Source: a virus. From it: a stretch of 41,022 bases of DNA. The notes under the pieces were generated by a model. That model was not told where the DNA came from and ran no database searches. It saw nothing but the letters and a program-made list of their open reading frames with translations. A program made the translations under genes and the position numbers. Positions 7,945 to 15,103 of this stretch are shown here, piece by piece (the first letter of the stretch is position 1; each line of letters begins with the position of its first letter). The stretch lies in the IMG/VR virus record IMGVR_UViG_3300049629_000326, positions 1 to 41,022 of that record. One strand, written 5' to 3'.

Positions 7945-9082
7945 GTACCTACTCGGTCTGATCTTCCTCGCGCTGTTCCTGCGCGGGTCCACAACGCACG
8001 CAGAACCCCAACCCGGGGTGACCGTCACCGTCTACAACAACTACTGGTACAACGCGTCCCCACCCCTGCCTGACGTGACAGGACGCCCTGTTGTGGGAAC
8101 ACTCGTCCAACCACGGATCCTGAACGACTTTGATCAGTCTCCCCTGTTCAATATGTACGAGGACTTCATTGTCCGCTACGACGCGCACCTGACCGCGCCG
8201 TGCACCTGCAACGTGTCATTCCTGGCGAACGCCGACGACGGCACCCTGCTCTATTTGGACGGCGAACTGATCACCAACGACTGGGTCGACAAGGGAGGTG
8301 GCGGGTCGGTCAGCGCACCCGTATCGTTTGAGGCTGGGTTATCGAAACAGGTAACGCTGTGGTTCTACGAGAACGGGGGCGGGGCGTGGGTTGACCTGTG
8401 GTGGGACGCGTCCGGTCAATGGGAAACAATCCCAGCGTCCGCGTTCTCGCAGACCTCGATCACCACAACCACAAGCACGTCAACAACGACAACATCAACA
8501 ACCACAACCACGACAACAACGCTGCCTGTGACGACCACAACCGAAGAGCCAACGACGACCACCACAAGCACAGAACCGCCAGCACCGGCCACCAATCCCC
8601 CAACAACATCAACAACAACGACCTATCCACCATCGACCACCATCCAGGAGACTACGACAACATGGCCTTCGACTACGACGACTGCATCGACCCTGCCTGC
8701 GACTGCCACGACGACGATCCCTGCTGCGACGACAACGACAGAAGTTGTTGCAACCGCAACGATCTCCCCTGTTCAGGCAGCCGAGATCGCGACCGACCCC
8801 GCCCAGGTCGCGGCCCTGTCTGCCGACGAGGCCACAGAAGTGTTCGACGCCGTGGTCCTGGACACCCTTACTGAGGAACAGGTCGTCGAGCTGGTCGCCG
8901 CAGTCCAGGATGCCCCCGAAGAAGTCCGGGAAGCATTCGAGGAAGAGATCAACGTGTTCGCAGGCGGGGGGCTGGACACCTATGTCCCCGTCGGATCGAC
9001 AGTCCCCGTGGGAACCAGGCGCGCACTCATCGTCATCACAACCGTCACCGCTGTAGCGGCCGTAGCCGCGAGGCGCAGGTGA
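7925..9082 (+). CDS. Secreted PA14-like protein with Thr-rich mucin-like linker and C-terminal membrane anchor
   Basis: 385 aa from a TTG start; no ATG or GTG in this frame falls between 7845 and the signal peptide. The start yields a textbook signal sequence (SKYLLGLIFLALFL, cleavage near THA). Residues 30-165 look like a PA14 beta-sandwich: SFLANADDGTLLYLDGELIT and LWFYENGGGAWVDLWWD. A run of about 110 Thr/Pro/Ser residues follows, then a helical acidic stretch (AAEIATDPAQVAALSADEAT) and a final hydrophobic segment capped by RRR. PA14 domains usually bind glycans. It sits in the lysis cassette, overlapping the holin end. It may be exported, possibly cell-envelope-anchored; lysis, exclusion and adhesion roles are all open. 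Confidence 0.7.
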   Translation: MTPSRSKYLLGLIFLALFLRGSTTHAEPQPGVTVTVYNNYWYNASPPLPDVTGRPVVGTLVQPRILNDFDQSPLFNMYEDFIVRYDAHLTAPCTCNVSFLANADDGTLLYLDGELITNDWVDKGGGGSVSAPVSFEAGLSKQVTLWFYENGGGAWVDLWWDASGQWETIPASAFSQTSITTTTSTSTTTTSTTTTTTTTLPVTTTTEEPTTTTTSTEPPAPATNPPTTSTTTTYPPSTTIQETTTTWPSTTTTASTLPATATTTIPAATTTTEVVATATISPVQAAEIATDPAQVAALSADEATEVFDAVVLDTLTEEQVVELVAAVQDAPEEVREAFEEEINVFAGGGLDTYVPVGSTVPVGTRRALIVITTVTAVAAVAARRR

Positions 9083-9086
9083 TAAT
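9081..9086 (+). promoter_or_regulatory. -10-like box for a possibly leaderless gene
   Basis: GATAAT (5 of 6 to TATAAT) lies 9 bases before the GTG of the small membrane protein at 9096. No Shine-Dalgarno stands in between. The spacing would put the transcript start at or near the start codon, the arrangement of leaderless actinobacterial genes. No good -35 element is seen. Confidence 0.35.
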
Positions 9087-9095
9087 CTCACGCCC

Positions 9096-9260
9096 GTGAA
9101 CAAGTATCTGACCGGTCTCTACGCGCTGCTCATGTGGGCAAGCGGCACAGGCTTCATCTTGATCACCCTGTCCGGGGAGACACTCGACAAAGCTCTCCTG
9201 CTGTCTGCAATCACCCTGGTCATCATGGTGATCGGGCTGGCTATCGGAGCCGAGGAATAG
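9096..9260 (+). CDS. Small two-helix membrane protein, second holin or antiholin candidate
   Basis: 54 aa from GTG. Two hydrophobic stretches (LTGLYALLMWASGTGFILIT and LLLSAITLVIMVIGLAIG) are separated by a short polar turn (SGETLDKA), and the protein ends in GAEE. It lies between the PA14 protein and the endolysin. Short paired-helix proteins beside endolysins are often holins or their inhibitors. No Shine-Dalgarno is evident; see the -10-like box just upstream. Confidence 0.6.
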   Translation: MNKYLTGLYALLMWASGTGFILITLSGETLDKALLLSAITLVIMVIGLAIGAEE

Positions 9261-9264
9261 CAAA

Positions 9265-9294
9265 CGCCGGCGGGAAGGGACATAACCGCCGGCG
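9265..9294 (+). promoter_or_regulatory. Nine-base-pair GC hairpin between lysis genes
   Basis: A perfect inverted repeat (CGCCGGCGG / CCGCCGGCG) with a 12-base loop follows the membrane-protein stop by four bases. No U-tract follows, so it is either a weak terminator or an RNA-stability or attenuation element. The loop contains GAAGGGACAT, the same string that serves as ribosome-binding site for several genes here. Confidence 0.6.
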
Positions 9295-9318
9295 AGTGCC
9301 AAGCGGAGTCTACATCAC

Positions 9319-9349
9319 GCGACATGGCCCCGTCCTCACGGGTTACACT
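9319..9349 (+). promoter_or_regulatory. Candidate promoter of the endolysin (leaderless)
   Basis: TACACT ends 8 bases before the endolysin ATG, with GCGACA 19 bases upstream of it. There is no Shine-Dalgarno between box and ATG, so a transcript starting at or next to the ATG is suggested. The same TTACACT string precedes the scaffold and capsid genes. Confidence 0.4.
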
Positions 9350-9357
9350 TTCTCGCT

Positions 9358-9888
9358 ATGTCCAAGAAGTACACAGGTTTCGACAAGGCAGCTACCGGGA
9401 AGAAGGAGGCTGTCGAGCGTTTCGTCGTGTTGATGAAGCGCAGGTGGGGCTTTCAGAACCTGGGCACATGGAACGTGCGTCTGATGCGATCGGCCCCCAA
9501 GGGGATGAAGGTCGGCGATCCTGGCTCGGAGAAGTTCATGTCAGTCCATGCGACGGCGAGGGCGGTCGACTGTGGATTCTCGTACGACCGTCAGGGCATC
9601 GAGGCTGCGCGTCAGGCCATCAAGTGGCTGACGTCTCCCGAGGTCGTCGCCGCGCTCGACATCGAGGAAGTACACGACTACTCAGCGGTGAGCAATCCGA
9701 ACCACCCGACCGCAAAGAAGTGGGGCCGTGGCTGGCGTGTCGGCAGGGGCTGGAAGGAATGGACCGCAGACGACAACGGCGGCACCCCGATGGGCCGCTG
9801 GATCCATGTCGAACTCGGCCCGGACGCCTGCGATCTGCCTGCCGACGAACTGGAGAAGCGGTTCCGTTCCCTCCCCAAGCCGGCATGA
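9358..9888 (+). CDS. Endolysin, M15-type peptidase
   Basis: 176 aa. The zinc-peptidase signature is visible as SVHATARAVDCGFS, with H64 and D71 in the H-x6-D spacing of M15 D,D-carboxypeptidases and L-Ala-D-Glu peptidases. Further candidates are E104 and H106 (EEVHDY) and H150 in RWIHVEL. It lacks a separate wall-binding domain and a signal peptide, so it would depend on a holin. It cleaves peptidoglycan peptides by family inference. It is flanked on both sides by small membrane proteins; its stop overlaps the next start as ATGA. Confidence 0.78.
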   Translation: MSKKYTGFDKAATGKKEAVERFVVLMKRRWGFQNLGTWNVRLMRSAPKGMKVGDPGSEKFMSVHATARAVDCGFSYDRQGIEAARQAIKWLTSPEVVAALDIEEVHDYSAVSNPNHPTAKKWGRGWRVGRGWKEWTADDNGGTPMGRWIHVELGPDACDLPADELEKRFRSLPKPA

Positions 9889-10061
9889 GCGAGGCAATCG
9901 TCGTCGCTGTCATCGGCGGCGTTAGTCTCATCCTTGGAACATTGGTCCAAACAATGAGGCGGGAGAACAACAGGGACCACGCGGTAGTTGCCCAGTCCTT
10001 GAACCGTATTGAAACGAAACTGGACGATCACATTGATGACCACCTGAAGGGCGACGTCTGA
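9885..10061 (+). CDS. Small membrane protein with C-terminal coiled coil (holin or spanin candidate)
   Basis: 58 aa. Residues 4-23 form a single hydrophobic helix (AIVVAVIGGVSLILGTLVQT), followed by RR and a polar helix with heptad spacing (LNRIETKLDDHIDDHLKGD). The N-terminal helix plus short coiled coil resembles small holin-like proteins downstream of actinophage lysins. It overlaps the endolysin by four bases. Lysis accessory function is inferred. Confidence 0.65.
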   Translation: MSEAIVVAVIGGVSLILGTLVQTMRRENNRDHAVVAQSLNRIETKLDDHIDDHLKGDV

Positions 10062-10100
10062 ACTAGAGTGCGTTCCCCGCCAACTGAAGGGTGCTTGCAT

Positions 10101-10286
10101 ATGGGAACGACATTTGGAACAATGGATCTGTGGAATCTGAGGTTCTTCCTCACCCGCACCGTGACAAGGGGCATTGAGGAAGAGGACACCTTGGTCAACC
10201 TGGTCAGCAAGATTGACCAGGCAATCGAAAGGGGCAACCGTGGGACTAATAGAGGAACTGAACAGGCCGATCGACTATCGGCGTAA
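10101..10286 (+). CDS. Hypothetical protein, 61 aa
   Basis: The ATG was chosen because GAAGGG lies 9 bases upstream; an in-frame ATG at 10068 lacks such a site. A hydrophobic/aromatic N-terminus (MDLWNLRFFLTRTV) is followed by a charged helix (EEEDTLVNLVSKIDQAIERG). The final 47 bases overlap the next gene. I do not recognise the family. Confidence 0.55.
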   Translation: MGTTFGTMDLWNLRFFLTRTVTRGIEEEDTLVNLVSKIDQAIERGNRGTNRGTEQADRLSA

Positions 10287-10488
10287 ATGCCGATTCGGGA
10301 ATGCCCTGGACAGGCTGAACGACGAGGAGCGGCAACGGGTCATGGAGATCTGCGACAAGATCATGGACGGCACCGGGGAATACACCGCTTCCTGGCTGGC
10401 CCGCACACTCCGCGAATCAGGGGTGTCAGCCAACCACCAGTCGATCCTCCGTCACTCCCGAAAGGAATGCTGCTGTGGCTCTGAATGA
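10240..10488 (+). CDS. Small helix-turn-helix protein of phage type
   Basis: 82 aa from GTG, with GAAAGGGG five bases upstream. The order KCRFGNALDRLNDEERQRVM, then YTASWLARTLRESGVSANHQ, then LRHSRKECCC is the common actinophage small DNA-binding pattern: an N-terminal helix, an HTH with a loop like GVSANHQSILRH, and a cysteine-rich end. It usually lies near packaging or nuclease genes. Here it overlaps the metallophosphoesterase start by 14 bases, so the two are co-translated. Its DNA target is unknown. Confidence 0.7.
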   Translation: MGLIEELNRPIDYRRKCRFGNALDRLNDEERQRVMEICDKIMDGTGEYTASWLARTLRESGVSANHQSILRHSRKECCCGSE

Positions 10489-11548
10489 TTCCCCCGAACT
10501 GATCCGCGCCATGCGGGAGGCAGACCGTCTGTCGGTTGAACTGGCGAAGGTACGCCGGCAACGCGACTCGGCCGCGACCCATTCTCAGCAGCTCGAAGCC
10601 GAGATCGAGAACCTGAATCGGGCACTCGGTGTCGTGGCCGCGACAGAAGACGCCCATCTTCAGCCCCCGTCCTGGATGCGGAAACCCGCCAACAGAAAGA
10701 ACCGTGGGTCGATAGTCGCGATGCTGTCCGACACACACTTCGATGAGGTGGTCAACCCATCCGAGATGGACGGATTGAACTCCTACAACCGCAAGATCGC
10801 AACGATGCGTCTCGAAGCGTGGACACAGAACACCCTGCACATGGCGACGAACTATCTGTCGGGCGTCACCTACGACGGCATGGTCCTGATCCTGGGCGGC
10901 GACATCTTCTCGGGCGACATCCATGAAGAACTCGCAGAAACCAACGAGGACACCATGCTGGGGTCGTTGCTGTACTGGTCCGAACAGGTTGCCGCATCGA
11001 TCAACCTGTTTGCGGACACAATGAAGAACGTCCACGTCGTGTCGGTCCCGGGCAACCACGGACGCATGACACGCAAGCCGCGCGCCAAGCTCCGTGCCAA
11101 GACAAACTTCGACTGGCTGCTCTCCAAGATGGTCGAGCGACACTTCCGGGGTGACAAGCGCGTCACGTTCAACATCCCTGATTCAGCCGACGCAACCTTC
11201 GAGCTGTACGGCTACAGGCACCTCGTCACACACGGCGACCAGGCCAAGGGGGGAGGTGGGATCGGGGGCATATGGCCGACCGTGATGCGTCTGCGCGCCC
11301 GCAAACTCCAGCGGTATGCCGACACCGGCCAGCCGTTCCGCACCATTTGGATGGGTCATTGGCACCAGTACATCTCCACCCCGGAGATGGTGGTCAACGG
11401 CAGCATGAAAGGCTACGACGAGTACGCGATGATGAACTCGTTCCAGTTCCAGGTGCCCCAACAGGCGTTGGCTGTTGTCACCCCCGAACACAACATCACC
11501 TGGCAATGCCCTGTCTTCTGCATGGACAGGAAGAAGGAGAAGTGGTGA
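10475..11548 (+). CDS. Calcineurin-like metallophosphoesterase
   Basis: 357 aa from GTG, with AAAGGA eight bases ahead. All five metal-binding motifs are visible: SDTH at 85-88, GGD at 141-143, GNHGR at 193-197, HGD at 253-255 and GHWH at 294-297. A coiled-coil stretch (residues 7-50) precedes the catalytic domain. Such phage enzymes are phosphodiesterases or nucleases with two metal ions; the substrate is not readable from sequence. The overlap with the preceding HTH gene suggests a paired role. Confidence 0.88.
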   Translation: MALNDSPELIRAMREADRLSVELAKVRRQRDSAATHSQQLEAEIENLNRALGVVAATEDAHLQPPSWMRKPANRKNRGSIVAMLSDTHFDEVVNPSEMDGLNSYNRKIATMRLEAWTQNTLHMATNYLSGVTYDGMVLILGGDIFSGDIHEELAETNEDTMLGSLLYWSEQVAASINLFADTMKNVHVVSVPGNHGRMTRKPRAKLRAKTNFDWLLSKMVERHFRGDKRVTFNIPDSADATFELYGYRHLVTHGDQAKGGGGIGGIWPTVMRLRARKLQRYADTGQPFRTIWMGHWHQYISTPEMVVNGSMKGYDEYAMMNSFQFQVPQQALAVVTPEHNITWQCPVFCMDRKKEKW

Positions 11549-11552
11549 TACC

Positions 11553-11924
11553 GTGACGGCGTGGGCAACTACTGGCTTTACTGTCAATACTGTGACCTCG
11601 AATGGCTCTCCTCCGATGGTCATTATTGCCAAGGATGCGGACGACGTGGATCAGAACCCGACGAGTGAAGACCCGAACCCGTTCTCGATCGTGCTGGTGA
11701 CCTGGGCCGACGCCCACGCAGGCGACGGGGGCTGGCAGGAGCTGGAGGGGTACGAGGATGACGGCGAGGTACTCGTCGAGACGCTAGGTTTCCTGGTGCC
11801 CGCCGACGCCCCGGGGGGCAAGAAGGGTCACGTCACGGTATGGCAGAGCTACCACGGGGGTGAGGGCATCAACCCGTTTCACATCCCCGCCGGCATGGTC
11901 CGCAACCTGAAGACTTTGACTTGA
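11553..11924 (+). CDS. Conserved small phage protein
   Basis: 124 aa from GTG, 13 bases behind AAGGAG. The core (IVLVTWADAHAGDGGWQELE, then VLVETLGFLVPADAPGGKKG, then INPFHIPAGMVRNLKTL) matches a small phage protein with a W-x-DAHAG motif and a terminal IPxGMV, seen widely in tailed phages. Function is unknown. An internal ATG at 11616 could instead start the conserved part. Its stop codon overlaps the -35 element of the recombination-operon promoter. Confidence 0.65.
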   Translation: MTAWATTGFTVNTVTSNGSPPMVIIAKDADDVDQNPTSEDPNPFSIVLVTWADAHAGDGGWQELEGYEDDGEVLVETLGFLVPADAPGGKKGHVTVWQSYHGGEGINPFHIPAGMVRNLKTLT

Positions 11925-11949
11925 CACACCCCCCGGTTACGGTTACGGT
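11921..11949 (+). promoter_or_regulatory. Promoter of the recombination operon
   Basis: TTGACA, a 17-base spacer, and TACGGT. The -35 is a perfect consensus and the -10 keeps the TAnnnT pattern used by actinobacterial sigma factors. The predicted start near 11956 leaves a short leader carrying CGAAGGGAC before the exonuclease ATG. The context GACTTGAC is shared with the promoters at 16904 and 25008. Confidence 0.65.
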
Positions 11950-11972
11950 GACCTACGAAACGAAGGGACAAC

Positions 11973-12911
11973 ATGAGAACTTGGACACAGATCGCAAAGC
12001 AGACCCACGGGTCAGCTGAATGGCTCGCCCAGCGGTGGGCCAACGAGAACGGCGAGAAGCTGGTGTCGGCATCGGTGGCTGCGGCCATCTACGACCGGCA
12101 CCCTTTCACGTCGGCCGCTGCCTATGCGGCCGAACTCCTGCGGAGCACTCCCCCTGCCCCGCAGGAGGGGAACGAAGCAATGGAGCGAGGCAACCGCCTC
12201 GAGCCCGTCATCCTCGACTGGGTGAACGACCGCCTCGGCACGTCCTTCGCGACGCCCGACGTGCTGTTCATGTTCGCCGACGAGGATGCGCGACTGATCG
12301 CGACGCTCGACGGATGGGACGGCGAGCGCGTGCTCGAGATCAAGACCACCACGTATGACTTCGTCGGTGCCCTGCCGGAGCATTGGATGATCCAAGGCAT
12401 CCACCAGGCGGTGTGCGCCAATGTTGACAAGGTGGTGTGGGCCGTGTTCGACCGGTCGCAGACACTCAAGATTCAAGAGCAGATCGTCACGTCCGACGAG
12501 AAGGAAGAGCACATCCGCGCAGTCGGTCAATGGCTGTCGTTCATCGACATGGACATGACCCCGACCGGTGTGAACTGGACGTACGAGACGATCTCGTCGC
12601 GTCACCCGCAGGACAATGGCGGCATCGCCGAGCTGGGACCCGCAGCTGCTGACCTGATCGCCCGTCTGAAGCACGTCAAGTCGGAACTCAAGTCGTACCA
12701 GGCTATGGAGGATTCCCTCAAGGCTGAGCTGTGCGAGCTGATCGGCGACAACGCGAACGCCGTCATCGGTGGTGAACTCGTCGCCACCTGGACCACATCG
12801 GATCGATCAACGCTGGACACGAAGGCGTTGAAAGAGGCGCACCCTGACTTGGTTGCGTCGTACACGAAGACCGTCCCCGTGCGGACGCTCAGGCTGAAGG
12901 GAGCCAACTGA
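11973..12911 (+). CDS. YqaJ/lambda-exo family recombination exonuclease
   Basis: 312 aa. The PD-(D/E)XK core is readable: GSAEWLAQRW at 13-22, AMERGNRLEPVILDW at 69-83, D113 in ATLDGW, and E122-I-K124 in RVLEIKTT, followed by WMIQGIHQAVCANVDKVVW. This is the lambda-exonuclease / YqaJ 5'-3' dsDNA exonuclease that leaves 3' single strands for annealing. A C-terminal helical part ends TLDTKALKEAHPDLVASY. It starts behind GAAGGGACAAC and is followed one base later by the annealing protein, its usual partner. Confidence 0.88.
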   Translation: MRTWTQIAKQTHGSAEWLAQRWANENGEKLVSASVAAAIYDRHPFTSAAAYAAELLRSTPPAPQEGNEAMERGNRLEPVILDWVNDRLGTSFATPDVLFMFADEDARLIATLDGWDGERVLEIKTTTYDFVGALPEHWMIQGIHQAVCANVDKVVWAVFDRSQTLKIQEQIVTSDEKEEHIRAVGQWLSFIDMDMTPTGVNWTYETISSRHPQDNGGIAELGPAAADLIARLKHVKSELKSYQAMEDSLKAELCELIGDNANAVIGGELVATWTTSDRSTLDTKALKEAHPDLVASYTKTVPVRTLRLKGAN

Positions 12912-12912
12912 C

Positions 12913-13539
12913 ATGACCACCGAACTGAAAGACATCCTCCCCAAGTACGGGGTGCCGGATCCGAGCATCGTCGGCAAGTTGCCGAAGGGTGGCGCATCAC
13001 TCGACTTCGTCGGGCACGCAGACGTCACCAAGATGCTGATCGAGATCGACGCGAACTGGACATGGGAGCCCGTCGCGTTTGACACCGACGGTCTGCCCGC
13101 CTACCGCGTCGAGAACGGCATGGCCCACATGGCGGGCTGGCTCACCATCCACGGTGTGCGCCGCCTGGGCATCGGATCGGTCATGCACAACAAGCCCGAT
13201 CTGCTCAAGGAACTCGCGTCCGACTTCATCAGGAACGCTGCCATGCGTTTCGGCATCTGCCTCGCGCTGTGGACCAAGCAGGAATGGCACGATCTCGACG
13301 GCCCTGTCGCGGTCAACCCGGCCCCGAAGAAGGCACCCGCGAAGAAGGCACCCGCTGAGACCGCTGGCCCGGACACGAAGTTGACCAAAGTGCAGCTCAC
13401 CCAGTTCGTCCAGGCTTGCACCAAGGCTGAGCTCGACGCGGACGAGGTCGCTGCCGAGGCAGGGGTCGAGCTGATGCAGGCCACCGTGGCAGATCTCGAC
13501 AAGCTTCGCGCCGTGTTCAAGAGCAAGGTGGGCAAGTGA
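12913..13539 (+). CDS. Rad52-like single-strand annealing protein
   Basis: 208 aa. The family core is visible: LDFVGHADVTKMLIEIDANW at 30-49, then LTIHGVRRLGIGSVMH, then ASDFIRNAAMRFGICLALW, followed by KQEWHD. These match phage Rad52/Rad22-type recombinases, which anneal single strands made by an exonuclease. A Lys/Ala/Pro linker (PAPKKAPAKKAPAETAG) leads to a short helical C-terminal domain. Pairing with the exonuclease makes a two-component recombination system. Confidence 0.85.
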   Translation: MTTELKDILPKYGVPDPSIVGKLPKGGASLDFVGHADVTKMLIEIDANWTWEPVAFDTDGLPAYRVENGMAHMAGWLTIHGVRRLGIGSVMHNKPDLLKELASDFIRNAAMRFGICLALWTKQEWHDLDGPVAVNPAPKKAPAKKAPAETAGPDTKLTKVQLTQFVQACTKAELDADEVAAEAGVELMQATVADLDKLRAVFKSKVGK

Positions 13540-13724
13540 TGGCTGGGTTCAACACGTTCATCTTGTTGCTGATCAATGCAGGTCTGATTGCCGCGCTCAT
13601 GCACGTCGGCGATCGCCTCATCGATTCCGAGCGGGAACGCGCAAGGATGCGTCATCAACACCGCGAGATGATGAAGATGGTCGATGACCTTCGCGCACAA
13701 GTCCGCCACCTGGAGGCATTCTGA
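13539..13724 (+). CDS. Single-helix membrane protein, 61 aa
   Basis: Residues 3-22 are hydrophobic (TFILLLINAGLIAALMHVG), followed by a charged, probably coiled-coil helix (RLIDSERERARMRHQHREMM). ATG 13539 is preferred over GTG 13536 because AAGGTGGG stands at the right distance. It overlaps its neighbour's start by one base (TGATG). Function is unknown; the topology resembles small phage membrane proteins with a cytoplasmic helix. Confidence 0.6.
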   Translation: MAGFNTFILLLINAGLIAALMHVGDRLIDSERERARMRHQHREMMKMVDDLRAQVRHLEAF

Positions 13725-14041
13725 TGAAGCACAACCGCAACACCTACCTGCGCCACAAGTGCCGGTGCGAACTGTGCGTCGCTGACGCAGCCGACTACCG
13801 CCGACGCCGGCGCATCGAGCTCGGTGGCGACACCGACGTGCGCCTGCCTGGTGCCCCGCTCCTCGCGTTCGTCCGCAAGATGACCGACCAGCGCATCCAG
13901 CACGCAATCGTCAAGAGCTGGCTGGAGAACGGAGTCTCGCCGTACACGGTGGACAAGTGGTGCACACGGTTCGGTTCCCATCCCGCCGAGGTGTACGGGG
14001 ACGAGTTCTACCGAGGATGCTTCGAGGAGGAGGTCGCATGA
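13724..14041 (+). CDS. Zinc-finger DNA-binding-type small protein
   Basis: 105 aa. The N-terminus YLRHKCRCELCVADAADYRR is the HxCxCxxC motif found in many actinophage small proteins, followed by an arginine run (RRRRR). The C-terminal half has a helix-turn-helix look: ENGVSPYTVDKWCTRFG. Nucleic-acid binding is likely. It is linked by one-base and four-base overlaps to its neighbours. Confidence 0.65.
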   Translation: MKHNRNTYLRHKCRCELCVADAADYRRRRRIELGGDTDVRLPGAPLLAFVRKMTDQRIQHAIVKSWLENGVSPYTVDKWCTRFGSHPAEVYGDEFYRGCFEEEVA

Positions 14042-14286
14042 ACAGCGACTACCAAGATCACCTCCGGTCGGTCATCCTCGAACAGCACCAGCGGATCCAA
14101 GAGATCAAGCCCAATATCCTGGAGCACCTCCGTAGGTGTTCGTCATGGTCGGTCAACCCGCCTGCTGATCTGCCCCTGATCTTGCGGGCGGCGCAAGAGG
14201 TTGTCGCCGAAATGATGGGCCGGATCGACGAGATGTCTGCTGAGGTGGCTCGGTTGTCGAACGAGTTGGCGAGACGCTGTGAGTGA
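14038..14286 (+). CDS. Hypothetical helical protein, 82 aa
   Basis: The ATG overlaps the preceding stop (ATGA). The predicted structure is all-helical, with coiled-coil spacing at the C-terminus (MMGRIDEMSAEVARLSNELA). There are no motifs I recognise. It lies in the tightly overlapping early operon. Confidence 0.6.
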   Translation: MNSDYQDHLRSVILEQHQRIQEIKPNILEHLRRCSSWSVNPPADLPLILRAAQEVVAEMMGRIDEMSAEVARLSNELARRCE

Positions 14287-14494
14287 CGACATTGTGACCC
14301 GACTACGGGAACAGGCGAACATGGGTGGATTTCTTGTCACCGTTGAAACAATGTTTCAAGCAGCTGATGAGATTGAACGCCTACGGGCCGAAGTCAGCAA
14401 GTGGGAAGGCGCAGCAGAACGGTTTGCTGAATCTGACCCCAAGTTTGATGCATGGATGTACTACTTCAAAGCGAGGCGCAATGAGCAAGGCTAA
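14279..14494 (+). CDS. Hypothetical coiled-coil small protein, 71 aa
   Basis: The GTG overlaps the preceding gene by eight bases. The sequence DIVTRLREQ, then FQAADEIERLRAEVSKWEGA, resembles small phage proteins related to Ead/Ea22-type coiled coils, in which DEIERLRAE is common. The end overlaps the next start. Function is unknown. Confidence 0.6.
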   Translation: MSDDIVTRLREQANMGGFLVTVETMFQAADEIERLRAEVSKWEGAAERFAESDPKFDAWMYYFKARRNEQG

Positions 14495-14816
14495 GCAGAA
14501 AGGCACCGCCGCTGAGACAGCAACGGTGAAGTACCTGCGTGAGCATGGTTTCCCGTATGCGGAGCGTCGTGCCCTGCACGGCACCGCCGATCAAGGCGAC
14601 ATCACCGGATGCGGGCCAATCGTCTTCGAGGTGAAGAATCACGCGAAACTGGATTTGGCGGGCTGGCTCAAAGAGCTCGACGTCGAAATGACCAATGCCG
14701 ATGTCGAGACTGGTGTTGTGATCGCGAAGAAGCGAGGCACCACCGATGTCGGCGAGTGGTATGCCGTCATGCCTGTGCACATTCTTGTACAACTATTGAA
14801 GGACGCTGGGTTCTAA
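14481..14816 (+). CDS. PD-(D/E)XK nuclease, Holliday-junction-resolvase-like
   Basis: 111 aa, beginning at the ATG inside the previous gene's end. The nuclease core is visible: E12 in GTAAETATVKYLREHG, D40 in ADQGDITG, and E50-V-K52 in PIVFEVKNHAK, followed by a helix and the strand ETGVVIAKKRG. Such small proteins are annotated as Hjc/resolvase-like in actinophages and would resolve branched DNA made by the exonuclease/annealing pair. An alternative is a general endonuclease. Confidence 0.75.
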   Translation: MSKAKQKGTAAETATVKYLREHGFPYAERRALHGTADQGDITGCGPIVFEVKNHAKLDLAGWLKELDVEMTNADVETGVVIAKKRGTTDVGEWYAVMPVHILVQLLKDAGF

Positions 14817-14839
14817 CCAGCACTACAGAAGGGACAACC

Positions 14840-15022
14840 ATGAACTACGACGCGTGCATCTCTTGCAAGCACTACTTCGGTGATCACATCGACGGCGAAT
14901 GCCGGCGATTCCCACCGCGCGAAACACGACCCGGACACATGGGAACATTCCCTCGAGTCATCAGCGAAGCATGGTGCGGGGAACACTCCCCCTCCACCCC
15001 AACGGACACAACGGTTTCCTGA
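14840..15022 (+). CDS. Cysteine-rich small phage protein, 60 aa
   Basis: Four cysteines in CISCKHYF, GECRRFPPRE and AWCGEH form the CxxC...CRxxPP...CGE pattern common to many small phage proteins, probably binding zinc or an Fe-S centre. It starts behind GAAGGGACAACC. Function is unknown. The end is Thr/Ser-rich. Confidence 0.7.
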   Translation: MNYDACISCKHYFGDHIDGECRRFPPRETRPGHMGTFPRVISEAWCGEHSPSTPTDTTVS

Positions 15023-15103
15023 GCCCCTGCTAGGTTGGCAGCTTCTACCCCCTGGAGGCTGCATCGACCGAACTTGCCCTGTCCACCGATCGAAGGAGAG
15101 ACC

